Source: Cyanobium sp.
Lineage (GTDB): Bacteria > Cyanobacteriota > Cyanobacteriia > PCC-6307 > Cyanobiaceae
Assembly (NCBI GenBank): GCA_014191535.1
Contig: BJHC01000013.1
Location: forward strand, 1-13,391
Reading direction: 5' to 3'
Length of the DNA: 13,391 bases
Below, piece by piece: positions 1 through 7,213 of the stretch. The notes under the pieces were generated by a model. The model was not told the DNA's origin. It searched no databases and was given only the letters and a program-made list of their open reading frames with translations. Both the position numbers and the translations under genes were made by a program. Numbering within the stretch: the stretch's first letter is position 1; each line of letters opens with the position of its first letter.

Positions 1-2
1 CC

Positions 3-728
3 CAACATGAGAACCCGCCCAAGCCCCACGCCAACCACGATCCGGAAAGCCCGTGGGTGTTCTGGCGGGGGGTGCTGATCACGCTGGGGGTAGCCCTGGG
101 GGTGCGGCAGGTGCTGCTGGAGGCCCGCTACATCCCCTCCGGCTCGATGCTGCCGGGCCTGCAGATCCAGGACCGGCTGCTGGTGGAGAAGCTCACCTTC
201 CGCAACCGTCCGCCGCAGCGCGGCGAGATCGTGGTGTTCCATGCGCCCCACCATTTCGATCCGGTGCTGCGGGCCGGCCGTGAGGTGGGGCCCTTGCGCT
301 GCCTGGTGGTGAACCTGCCACTGATCAATGGCATTCCGGGCCTGCAGGAGCCCGCCTGCGACGCCTACATCAAACGGGTGGTGGCCGTGCCGGGCGACCG
401 GGTGGTGATCAACCCCCGCGGCCAGGTGCAGGTGAATGGCCGCTGGCTGCGGGAGCCCTACGTGACCAACTACTGCCCGGTGGATGAGCAGGGGATGGGC
501 CCCTGCCGCACCCTCAACGCCGTGGTGCCCCCCGGCCACGTGCTCACCCTGGGGGACAACCGCGGCAACAGCTGGGATGGGCGCTTCTGGCCCGGTGGGC
601 CCTTCCTGCCCCAGAGCGAGATCATCGGCCGCGCCTTCTGGCGCTTCTGGCCCCTGGGCACCTCCGGCCCCCTGCAGACCCCCGATCCCCTCAAGCCAGC
701 GGCGGCCCCTGCCAAAGCTCCGGGTTGA
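3..728 (+). CDS. lepB: Type I signal peptidase (leader peptidase), 5' end outside window
   Basis: Membrane-anchored serine protease that cuts signal peptides from exported proteins on the outer face of the plasma or thylakoid membrane. Numbering from the in-frame GTG at 57: one N-terminal membrane segment (about 5-21), catalytic Ser30 in the box IPSGSM, catalytic Lys106 in the box KRVVAVPGD, and the C-terminal box GDNRGNSWDGRFWP (166-179). These three boxes are diagnostic for family S26A. The frame stays open upstream of 57 to the left edge, with polar residues in the order expected of a cytoplasmic tail, so the true start is probably outside the window; GTG 57 is the fallback. Between the Ser and Lys boxes lies an insert with Cys82 and Cys101, followed later by Cys140 and Cys150, which could form disulfides. 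The tail is Pro/Ala-rich. Its last 38 bases overlap the convergent gene that follows. Confidence 0.93.
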   Translation, partial: QHENPPKPHANHDPESPWVFWRGVLITLGVALGVRQVLLEARYIPSGSMLPGLQIQDRLLVEKLTFRNRPPQRGEIVVFHAPHHFDPVLRAGREVGPLRCLVVNLPLINGIPGLQEPACDAYIKRVVAVPGDRVVINPRGQVQVNGRWLREPYVTNYCPVDEQGMGPCRTLNAVVPPGHVLTLGDNRGNSWDGRFWPGGPFLPQSEIIGRAFWRFWPLGTSGPLQTPDPLKPAAAPAKAPG

Positions 729-1986
729 GCCCGGTGGCCAGCACCCGGCCGCTGAGCTCAGCCCCAGCCAGGGGCTGATTGGCGGCGAGGGGAGCCCAGG
801 GGTCGTCGCCGGCCCGCCAGCGCTGGACGGGATCAAACAACAGCCAGCGGCGGCTGCCCGGCTGCAGCCGCGGCGGCTCCAGGCCCAGCAGGGCGGCGGG
901 TCCGAAACACAGGGCCTGCCACAGCTGGGCTGGGGTCCAGCCGGCGCCCACCACCAGCTCCCGCCACAGGCAGGGCAGCACGAAGCGATGGCCCGCCACC
1001 CCGGGCTTGCGTTGATCCAGCGGCAGCAACTGCTCCTCGGGATCCAGGGCCTGATGGTGCACCGCCACGGCGCTGATCAGCCCCTCCGCCAGGGCCCGTT
1101 GCAGGGCCACCCGATCGCTGGGGTTCCCCAGCGGGGGCACCACCCGCCAGCCCTCCGCCAGAGGGTTCAGGTCCGCCGCATCCGCCAGCAGATGCCACCA
1201 ACACACCGTGGCTTCCGGCCGCTCCGGCGGGGGCAGGGCCGCCAACAGCTCCAGGGCCGCCGCCGTGGACAGATTCATCAGCTGCAGCCGCAGGCCGGCG
1301 TGGTTGCGGGCCAGGGCCAGCAGGCTCTGCAGGGGCACCGTTTCGCTGACCACCGGATCGGGGGGCCACCCCGCCCGCAGGGCCGCCACCCCTTCGCGCA
1401 CAAAGCCGTTCTGGCTGAGGGCCGCATCGCGGGGGGCCAGCAGCAGAGGGGCCTGGCCGAATTCCCCCAGGCTCAGCCCACGCTCCAGCAGGGGCAGCGG
1501 CGGACAACCCTCCCCCTCCGCCAGGCCGATGGCCCCGGCCGCCAGTTGATCGCCATGGCCCGCCAGCTCCTGGCCCTCGCCACCGCGGCTGAAGCTGCCC
1601 CACAGCCACCACTGCAGGCCCCCGCCGGCGCTGAGGGGCTGGAGCCGTTCCGGGCGGTCACGCCAGCTGCGGGCCCGGGGCAAGAGGGCCACGGTGCCGT
1701 AGCCGGCGGCGATGGCGGAACGCTCCAGGCTGGCGAGGGTTTCGGCGGTGCCGAGCCAGGGATCCTCCAGCTGGGAATGGGGATCCACCAGGCAAGGGGC
1801 CAGCAGCCACCCCTCCGCCCGCAGGGGTGTCAGGCCCAGGCTGGCGCCCCGCTGCCGCGCCGCCTCCCCCTGGGCCCCATAGGCCCCCGCCTCCAGCAGC
1901 ACCGTGGTGACCACGGGCGGCTGGCCCGGCCCCTCCAGCAGCTGAACCTGCTCCAGCAGCAGGGCGGGGGGGGCAGCGGAACTCAC
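691..1986 (-). CDS. Dihydroorotase-like amidohydrolase, probably non-catalytic
   Basis: 431 residues with the class I dihydroorotase layout, but the active site is gone. The metal-binding HxH after the first strand reads DPHSQLE (68-74): the first His is kept, the second is Gln72, and the substrate Arg is Glu74. The PNT motif reads PRA (103-105). The HCED-type segment reads APRD (184-187). The HLSTA segment reads NLSTA (238-242). The catalytic DHAPH segment reads HHQAL (310-314), so the Asp is His. Family features still visible include the PPL stretch (284-286) and the C-terminal amidohydrolase strand region. In other bacteria, inactive dihydroorotase homologues act as structural partners of aspartate transcarbamoylase; a similar role here is inference. 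GTG 1986 overlaps the TGA of the upstream gene as GTGA (1983-1986), which suggests translational coupling. A true pyrC must lie elsewhere. Confidence 0.85.
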   Translation of the reverse strand: MSSAAPPALLLEQVQLLEGPGQPPVVTTVLLEAGAYGAQGEAARQRGASLGLTPLRAEGWLLAPCLVDPHSQLEDPWLGTAETLASLERSAIAAGYGTVALLPRARSWRDRPERLQPLSAGGGLQWWLWGSFSRGGEGQELAGHGDQLAAGAIGLAEGEGCPPLPLLERGLSLGEFGQAPLLLAPRDAALSQNGFVREGVAALRAGWPPDPVVSETVPLQSLLALARNHAGLRLQLMNLSTAAALELLAALPPPERPEATVCWWHLLADAADLNPLAEGWRVVPPLGNPSDRVALQRALAEGLISAVAVHHQALDPEEQLLPLDQRKPGVAGHRFVLPCLWRELVVGAGWTPAQLWQALCFGPAALLGLEPPRLQPGSRRWLLFDPVQRWRAGDDPWAPLAANQPLAGAELSGRVLATGLNPELWQGPPLA

Positions 1987-3344
1987 AGGGCGCCGGCGGC
2001 GGTGCGATCGAGAACACCCCCAAGATGGGCCGTCTGGTTCAGACAGACCACCACCGGCGGCTGATCGGCCCCCTGGGGGTAATCGATCACCGTCACGCCG
2101 CCATTGCCCTGCTTCACCGCCCAGATGTCGGCGGGGCCGAGCCCCAGCAGGGCGCAGAGGATCGTTTTGTTCACGGCGTCATGGGCCACCACCAGGGCGG
2201 TTTCGTGGTCGTCCAGGCCGGCGGCGATGCGGTTCCACCCCCGCAGGGAGCGATCCCACACGTCGTGGATGGTTTCGCCATCGGGCATCTGCACCGTTTC
2301 GGGAGCCCGTTTCCAATCCGCCAGCAGGGCACCCCACTCGGCGGCGATCTCCTGCTCCAGCCGGCCCTCCCAGTGCCCGTGGCCGATCTCCACCAGGTCG
2401 GACACGCTGGTGAGCGGCACGCCGGGGTGGTGGCGCAGGATGCCCTCCGCCGTCTGGCGGGGCCGCGCCATCGAACTGCTGTAGGCCCGGTCGAAGCCCA
2501 CGCGGCTCAGGAAGGCCCCAGCGGCGGCGGCCTGGGCATGGCCGTTGCTGTTGAGGGGAATATCGATCTGGCCCTGGAAGCGCCCCTGGCGGTTCCAATC
2601 GGTTTCGCCATGGCGCACCAGCAGCAGGCGCGGGCCTGGGCCTTTGGCCGGCAGATGGCCCGCACACACCTCAGCGTGCAGGTGGGTGGTGCCGTTGAGG
2701 GATTCGATCTGCACGCTGAACGGCCGCCCTGCCCCCGGCTCGGCCGGGCTCACATTCAGCACCGACAGGGAGGCGTTATCCAGGCGCAGCCGCCGGAACC
2801 CCGAGGCCGGCAGATCCAGCAACGCCAGCAGCAGGCAGCGCAGGATGGCGTTGTGGGCCACCACCAGCACGGTCTGGGGCTGGGGGGCGCCGGGGTCATG
2901 GGCCGCCAACAGCCGGGCCGCGAAGCGCTGGGCCTGGGCCAGGAGCTCCGGAATCGGCTGATAAAGGCTGCCGTCGGCGCGCTGCAGCTCCAGGGCTTCG
3001 GGTTGCTCACGCCAGAGCCGGTGCTGCTCCGGGAAGCGCTCGCGCACCTCGCTGCTGAGCATCCCGGTCCAGGGGGCGAGATCCACCTCCAGCAGATCGT
3101 CGTCGAGCTGGGGGGTCAGGCCGCCCCCCTGGGCCGCCAGCAGCGTGGTGGCCGTGTCGCGGGCGCGCCGCAACGGTGAGCTGTAGGCGGCATCCAGCTG
3201 CAGCTCAGCCAGGGCGGCGCCGGTGGCCCGGGCCTGCTCCATGCCCGCCTCGGTGAGGCTGGAGAGGTCGTCCCGCCCCTGGATGCGGTGCTCCAGATTG
3301 AAGCTGCTGAGGCCATGGCGAACCAGCAGAATCCGGAGTGACAC
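1983..3344 (-). CDS. Tandem histidine-phosphatase protein, phosphoglycerate mutase family
   Basis: 453 residues with two complete histidine-phosphatase domains. Domain 1 (about 3-200) has the phospho-acceptor His10 in LLVRHGLSSFN, Glu86 in the EVDLAPWTG segment, and distal His164 in VVAHNA. Domain 2 (about 238-422) has His245 in LLVRHGETDWN, Glu319 in EIGHGHWEG, and distal His388 in VVAHDA. Both domains therefore keep the catalytic histidines. Domain 1 departs from the usual RHGET (it reads RHGLS), while domain 2 is canonical. Such proteins are often annotated gpmB; members of this family in cyanobacteria include metal-independent phosphoserine phosphatases, so the substrate (phosphoglycerate, phosphoserine or another phosphoester) cannot be read from sequence. 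The start is GTG 3344, placed 8 residues before the first RHG motif. It is the first gene of a leftward unit with the dihydroorotase-like gene. Confidence 0.85.
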   Translation of the reverse strand: MSLRILLVRHGLSSFNLEHRIQGRDDLSSLTEAGMEQARATGAALAELQLDAAYSSPLRRARDTATTLLAAQGGGLTPQLDDDLLEVDLAPWTGMLSSEVRERFPEQHRLWREQPEALELQRADGSLYQPIPELLAQAQRFAARLLAAHDPGAPQPQTVLVVAHNAILRCLLLALLDLPASGFRRLRLDNASLSVLNVSPAEPGAGRPFSVQIESLNGTTHLHAEVCAGHLPAKGPGPRLLLVRHGETDWNRQGRFQGQIDIPLNSNGHAQAAAAGAFLSRVGFDRAYSSSMARPRQTAEGILRHHPGVPLTSVSDLVEIGHGHWEGRLEQEIAAEWGALLADWKRAPETVQMPDGETIHDVWDRSLRGWNRIAAGLDDHETALVVAHDAVNKTILCALLGLGPADIWAVKQGNGGVTVIDYPQGADQPPVVVCLNQTAHLGGVLDRTAAGAL

Positions 3345-3428
3345 GGGGGCTCAAATCAGCAGAAGCCATCGTATGGGAGGGGTTTCTGCTGAGATGCTGA
3401 GCACAGCCCCACCGCCCGCACCGCCTCC
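3345..3428. promoter_or_regulatory. Divergent intergenic region with a 9-bp inverted repeat
   Basis: This 84-base region separates two divergently read genes and must hold the start signals for at least the leftward one. It contains a perfect 9-base inverted repeat, TCAGCAGAA at 3356-3364 and TTCTGCTGA at 3384-3392, with a 19-base spacer. On the minus strand a TACGAT hexamer (3373 down to 3368) lies inside the spacer and fits the TAnnnT pattern of a -10 box, about 24 bases before GTG 3344. I see no convincing -35. The arrangement resembles an operator around a promoter, but a hairpin or chance is possible. Confidence 0.35.
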
Positions 3429-3432
3429 GTGA
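3394..3432 (+). CDS. Possible 12-codon polyproline leader ORF before the CPBP gene
   Basis: An ATG at 3394 opens a 12-residue ORF, MLSTAPPPAPPP, ending in TGA 3430-3432. The stop overlaps the GTG start of the CPBP gene in the form GTGA (3429-3432). The peptide has two PPP runs, the second directly before the stop; such runs are known to slow ribosomes that depend on EF-P. A GGAGG at 3376-3380 lies upstream, but its 13-base spacing is long for a Shine-Dalgarno site. Whether this is translated is not known. It may be chance in GC-rich DNA. Confidence 0.25.
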   Translation: MLSTAPPPAPPP

Positions 3433-4760
3433 CCCCAGGCAACCAACCCGGCCCGCGGGGGGATCAGCCGGCGGCGCCCCGCTGGAAGCAGCTGCTGGCC
3501 CTGCTCAGCCTGGCCCTGAGCCTGTTGCTGTGGTTGAACGGCCTGCTGGACAGCCTCAGCCGCCCCTCCGTGGGCAATGCCCTGAATCGGCGCCAGCTGG
3601 AGCTGGCGGTGCTGGCCGAACCCAGCCTGCCCGCCCCGTGGCGCCCCCTGCTGGCGGGCCCCCAACCACGCCAGGCCCTGGCGGAGGCCCTGCGCGGCGA
3701 GGTGAACCGCAGCGCCGAAGCCGGCAACCCCGCCCCGGCCTCCCTGCAGCTGCTGGAGCAGGGGCTGAACCAGCTCCAGAGCGGCCAGGCCAACCAGGCC
3801 CGGGGCTCGCTGGAGCAACTGCTGGCCGAGGCCCCGGCGGGGCAGCGCCAGGAACGGCGCCTGGCGGAGGCCCTGCTGCAACCGCAACGGCCGGCGGTGC
3901 AGGCCGAAAGCCAGCGCGCCGCCCTGCGGCTGGTGGCGGTGACCGTGGGCCCCGCCGTGGTGCTGCTGCTCGGCATCGCCCTGCTGCTGCGGGAGCTGTG
4001 GCAGCGCTGGCGCGGCCGCAGCCCGGAGGCACCGCCCCTGCAGGGCCCGGCCCTGGGTGGCCTGGATGTGGTGCTGCTGATCGCCGGCGGCTTCGTGGTG
4101 GTGGGGGAACTGCTCACCCCGCTGCTGGTGGCGCCCCTGCTCAACGGCCTGCTCACCGCCCAGGCCATCGCCAGCCCCCTGCGGGAGGGGCTGAGTGTGC
4201 TGGGGCTCTACCTGGCCCTGATGGCCGGCCCATTGCTGATCTTGGTGGCGATGCTGCGGGGCCTCGGGCCGGCGCCGGAGGGGGGCTGGCTGCAATTCCG
4301 TTGGCGGCCCCTGGCCAGCGCCCTGCGCCGCGCCCTACGCACCTTGCTGATGGTGCTGCCCCTGGTGAGCCTGGCGGGTTGGCTGCTGGAGCACCTCTGG
4401 CGTGAGGGCAGCGGCAGCAACCCCCTGCTGGAGCTGGTGCTGAACAGCCACAACCTGCCGGCCCTGGCCTGCTTTGGCTTCACCGCGGTGGTGCTGGCCC
4501 CGCTGTTTGAAGAAACAATCTTCCGCGGCGTGCTGCTGCCGGTGGCCGCACGGCAGCTGGGCCCCGGCTGGGGCGTGCTGATCAGCGCCGCGGTGTTCGC
4601 CGTGGCCCACCTCAGCCTGGGGGAACTGCTGCCCCTGCTGGTGCTGGGCCTGGGGCTGGGCTGGCTGCGCTGGAGCGGCGGGCGGCTGGGCAGCTGCGTG
4701 TTGATGCACGCCCTGTGGAACGGGCTCACCTTCAGCAATCTGGTGCTGCTGGGCTGGTAG
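3429..4760 (+). CDS. CPBP-family intramembrane metalloprotease (CAAX-protease/abi type)
   Basis: 443 residues, multi-pass membrane protein. The protease domain is C-terminal, with its three motifs intact: EETIFR (Glu361, Glu362, Arg366), FAVAH (Phe390, His394) and HALWN (His427, Asn431). In this family the Glu and His residues bind the metal and catalyse proteolysis inside the membrane. The N-terminus has one membrane segment (about 20-40), then a roughly 120-residue soluble stretch rich in Leu, Ala, Gln and Glu (about 50-165) that looks helical, possibly TPR-like; then more membrane segments at about 168-190, 210-240, 255-277 and 305-320. The start is GTG 3429; I see no better in-frame start. 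The substrate is unknown. In cyanobacteria the family is numerous and mostly uncharacterised. It is first in a rightward series leading to ftsI. Confidence 0.85.
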   Translation: MTPGNQPGPRGDQPAAPRWKQLLALLSLALSLLLWLNGLLDSLSRPSVGNALNRRQLELAVLAEPSLPAPWRPLLAGPQPRQALAEALRGEVNRSAEAGNPAPASLQLLEQGLNQLQSGQANQARGSLEQLLAEAPAGQRQERRLAEALLQPQRPAVQAESQRAALRLVAVTVGPAVVLLLGIALLLRELWQRWRGRSPEAPPLQGPALGGLDVVLLIAGGFVVVGELLTPLLVAPLLNGLLTAQAIASPLREGLSVLGLYLALMAGPLLILVAMLRGLGPAPEGGWLQFRWRPLASALRRALRTLLMVLPLVSLAGWLLEHLWREGSGSNPLLELVLNSHNLPALACFGFTAVVLAPLFEETIFRGVLLPVAARQLGPGWGVLISAAVFAVAHLSLGELLPLLVLGLGLGWLRWSGGRLGSCVLMHALWNGLTFSNLVLLGW

Positions 4761-4776
4761 GTCTGCAATGGCCAAC

Positions 4777-4794
4777 GGCCCCTTGCTGGGGGCC
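4777..4794 (+). other. Short GC hairpin after the CPBP gene
   Basis: GGCCCC (4777-4782) and GGGGCC (4789-4794) form a perfect 6-base stem with a 6-base loop in the 72-base gap before the next gene. No T-run follows, so it is not a standard intrinsic terminator. It may be an RNA-stability element or chance. Confidence 0.2.
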
Positions 4795-4832
4795 TGGGCC
4801 CATGGTTCACTTGCGAAGCTCCCTCCCCTGCC

Positions 4833-5279
4833 GTGGTCGCCGTTCCGGTTCAGCAGCCCGCCCAGGGGCAACCGAACCAGGCCCGCCGGCCGCTTGAGCT
4901 GATTCAGGGATCCCTGTCGGCCAACCGGGCCGACCGGCGCTCCCCCTGGCTCGGCAACCTGCACCGCATCGCCGATGGCAGCCTGCTTGGCCTGGGGGTG
5001 GCGGTGCTGGGCCTGAGCGCCCTGACGCTGCACTGGCAGGGGCAGTGGACCCGCAACTTTCAGCAACTGGAGGCCTCCCAGCGCCTGGAGCACCGCCTGC
5101 AGGAGTCGGCGGCCGTGCTGGAGCAGCACCACCTGACCATGACGGGCAAACCCACCCTGCTGGAGCCCACCAGCAGTGAAAAGCTGGTGTATCTCGATCC
5201 CCCCGGCGCCAGCCAGCCCAGTGGCTTCCGCTCCTTTCTGGCCCAGGTCAACCCCCGTGTGATCCTGCCGGGGTACTGA
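4833..5279 (+). CDS. Small single-pass membrane protein with coiled coil, FtsL-like candidate upstream of ftsI
   Basis: 148 residues, not recognised as a named family. There is a polar, basic cytoplasmic-type N-terminus (1-48), one hydrophobic segment (about 50-67), then a helical stretch (about 72-102) with leucines at 79, 85, 89 and 96 at near-heptad spacing, and a short C-terminal part ending in LAQVNPRVILPGY. One membrane pass followed by a periplasmic coiled coil is the layout of the divisome proteins FtsL and FtsB. The stop lies 2 bases before the start of ftsI, the place where ftsL sits in many bacteria. I infer an FtsL-like role from topology and position only; there is no sequence signature to prove it. 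The start is GTG 4833, since no in-frame ATG is available in the preceding gap. Other possibilities are an unrelated lineage-specific membrane protein or an ftsI regulator. Confidence 0.7.
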   Translation: MVAVPVQQPAQGQPNQARRPLELIQGSLSANRADRRSPWLGNLHRIADGSLLGLGVAVLGLSALTLHWQGQWTRNFQQLEASQRLEHRLQESAAVLEQHHLTMTGKPTLLEPTSSEKLVYLDPPGASQPSGFRSFLAQVNPRVILPGY

Positions 5280-5281
5280 GG

Positions 5282-7120
5282 GTGGTGCACGGATTGGAGG
5301 GTCGCCGGCCAGCGGCACGCAGCAGCGGCACCCCAGGCCGCTCCAGGCGCGTGCTGACGTTCCAGCCGATCCCGGCCCGGCGGCTGTGGTTGGTGTATTT
5401 GCTCCTGGCGGCGGGCCTGGGGGGCCTAGCCCTGCGCCTGGCCTGGGTGCAGCTGGTGCAGGGCAACGAACTGCTCACCCGGGCCCGGGCGGTGCAGACC
5501 CAGACCATCTCGCCCCTGGGGCGCCGGCGACCGATCGTCGACCGCCAGGGGCGGCTGGTGGCCCTGGATGAGGAGCGCTTCACCCTCTGGGCCCACCCGC
5601 GCTATTTCGCCTTCCCCGGGGATGACATCGGCCGGCTGCGCAGCCCCCTGGATGTGGCCCGCAAGCTCTCGGCGGTGCTGGCGCTGCCCATGGCCGACCT
5701 GGTGCGCAGCATGGAGGGCCGCAAGTCGGGGGTGAAGCTGGCCACCGACCTCGACCCCGAAACCGCCCAGCGGGTGCGCAACCTGGGCATCAGCGGCCTC
5801 GACCTGGAGGCCTACCCCCAGCGCGTCTACCCCCAGGGGGGCCTGTTCGCCAACGTGGTGGGCTTCCTCAACCTGGAGCGGGTGGCCCAGGCGGGCCTGG
5901 AGCAGAGCCGCGACCGCGACCTGCGCCGCCATGAAGCCACCCGCAGCCTGCGGCGTGGTGCCGATGGCACCCCCCTACCCGATGGCCTGCGGGCGGGGGT
6001 GCTCTACGGCGACGACCTGCGCCTGCAACTCACCCTCGATGCCCGGCTGCAGCAGGTGGCCCAGCTGGCCCTGAGCAAGCAGGTGAAGCAGTGGCAGGCC
6101 AAACGCGGCGTGGCCCTGGTGATGGACGTGCGCAACGGCGAGCTGCTGGCGCTGGCCTCCACCCCCACCTACAACCCCAACAAGTTCTGGAGCTACAAAC
6201 CCGGCCTGTTCCGCGAATGGTCCGTGCAGGACCTCTACGAACCGGGCTCCACCTTCAAGCCGATCAACCTGGCCATCGCCCTGCAGGAAGGGGCGATTGA
6301 CCCCGCCGGCAAGGTCAACGATTCCGGCCAGCTGACCATCGGTGGCTGGCCGATCTTCAACCACGACCGCAAGGGCAATGGCGTCATCGACTTCCCCACG
6401 GTGCTGCAGGTGTCCAGCAACGTGGGGATGGTGCAGGCCATGCGCCGCGTCAAGCCGACGCGCTTCTGGCACTGGCTGCACACCCTCGGCATCGACAGCA
6501 CCCCCGACACCGATCTGCCGGGGGCCCAGGCGGGCCAGCTCAAGACCCTCGAGGTGTTCCGCACCCAGCCGATCGAGCCCGCCACCGCGGCCTTCGGCCA
6601 GGGGTTCAACCTCACCCCGCTGAAGCTGGTGCAGCTGCACGCCATGCTCGCCAACGGCGGCCGGCTGGTGAGCCCCCACATCACCCGCGGCCTGCGCTCC
6701 GGCGACGACCTGGCCACCGCTCCCCCCGCCTCCGGGCTGCAGTTGTTCCGCCCGGAAATCACCCAGCCGGTGCTCCATTGGATGGAGACCGTGGTGGAGA
6801 AGGGCAGCGGCAAGGGGGTGAAAATCCCCGGCCACCGCATCGGCGGCAAAACCGGCACCGCCCAGAAGGCTGAGAACGGCGTCTACATCCCCGGGGCCCG
6901 GATCACCAGCTTCGTGGCCCACCTGCCCATCAACGATCCCCGTTATGTGGTGCTGGTGGTGGTGGATGAGCCCAAGGGGGGCAACGCCTACGGCTCCACC
7001 GTGGCGGTGCCGGTGGCCCGGCAGATCATCGAAGCCCTGCTGGTGATTGAAAAAATCCCCCCCAGCCGGCCCACCGCCGCCGCGGCCACCAACGCCGCCA
7101 ACAAGCCCAAGCGCACCTGA
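5282..7120 (+). CDS. ftsI: Peptidoglycan transpeptidase FtsI (penicillin-binding protein 3, class B PBP)
   Basis: 612 residues. This is the D,D-transpeptidase that cross-links septal peptidoglycan together with FtsW during division; it is anchored in the plasma membrane with its catalytic domain in the periplasm. One N-terminal membrane segment lies at about 35-53, followed by the PBP dimerisation domain (about 65-230) and the transpeptidase domain. All three penicillin-binding motifs are present: STFK with nucleophile Ser323 and Lys326, SSN at 378-380, and KTG at 523-525. There are no PASTA repeats; the C-terminus is a short Ala/Pro/Lys tail. The length fits the FtsI group. The start is taken as GTG 5282, with GTG 5285 directly after it; GTG 5351 (residue 24) is a shorter option that still keeps the membrane anchor. 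It follows the small coiled-coil membrane protein with a 2-base gap, so the two are very probably co-transcribed. Confidence 0.94.
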   Translation: MVHGLEGRRPAARSSGTPGRSRRVLTFQPIPARRLWLVYLLLAAGLGGLALRLAWVQLVQGNELLTRARAVQTQTISPLGRRRPIVDRQGRLVALDEERFTLWAHPRYFAFPGDDIGRLRSPLDVARKLSAVLALPMADLVRSMEGRKSGVKLATDLDPETAQRVRNLGISGLDLEAYPQRVYPQGGLFANVVGFLNLERVAQAGLEQSRDRDLRRHEATRSLRRGADGTPLPDGLRAGVLYGDDLRLQLTLDARLQQVAQLALSKQVKQWQAKRGVALVMDVRNGELLALASTPTYNPNKFWSYKPGLFREWSVQDLYEPGSTFKPINLAIALQEGAIDPAGKVNDSGQLTIGGWPIFNHDRKGNGVIDFPTVLQVSSNVGMVQAMRRVKPTRFWHWLHTLGIDSTPDTDLPGAQAGQLKTLEVFRTQPIEPATAAFGQGFNLTPLKLVQLHAMLANGGRLVSPHITRGLRSGDDLATAPPASGLQLFRPEITQPVLHWMETVVEKGSGKGVKIPGHRIGGKTGTAQKAENGVYIPGARITSFVAHLPINDPRYVVLVVVDEPKGGNAYGSTVAVPVARQIIEALLVIEKIPPSRPTAAAATNAANKPKRT

Positions 7121-7185
7121 ATCCGCCCCGAGGAAAGCCCCATCACCGCTTGATAACAGAGCGGGCCGGGCCGGGTTGCGCTGGC

Positions 7186-7191
7186 TACGTT
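7186..7191 (+). promoter_or_regulatory. Possible -10 box for transaldolase
   Basis: TACGTT fits TAnnnT and lies 22 bases before the transaldolase ATG, within the 93-base gap after ftsI. No -35 box at proper spacing is visible, so this is a weak suggestion. Confidence 0.25.
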
Positions 7192-7213
7192 GTGCCCAAC
7201 TCCGGGGCCCCGC

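Noticed and set aside
484..2064. A 526-codon open frame on the plus strand across lepB and the dihydroorotase-like gene
   Set aside because: It is low-complexity (Gln, Gly, Pro, Arg) and antisense or out of frame to genes with clear family matches; it is a GC artefact.
2025..3179. A 384-codon open frame on the plus strand opposite the histidine-phosphatase gene
   Set aside because: Same pattern of His/Gln/Gly-rich antisense translation with no motif.
7146..7164. Weak hairpin CCGCT/AGCGG after ftsI
   Set aside because: A 5-base stem with a 9-base loop and no T-run; expected by chance in GC-rich sequence.
7190..7213. Upstream GTG start for transaldolase
   Set aside because: It would add eight residues unlike any transaldolase N-terminus; ATG 7214 matches the family start.
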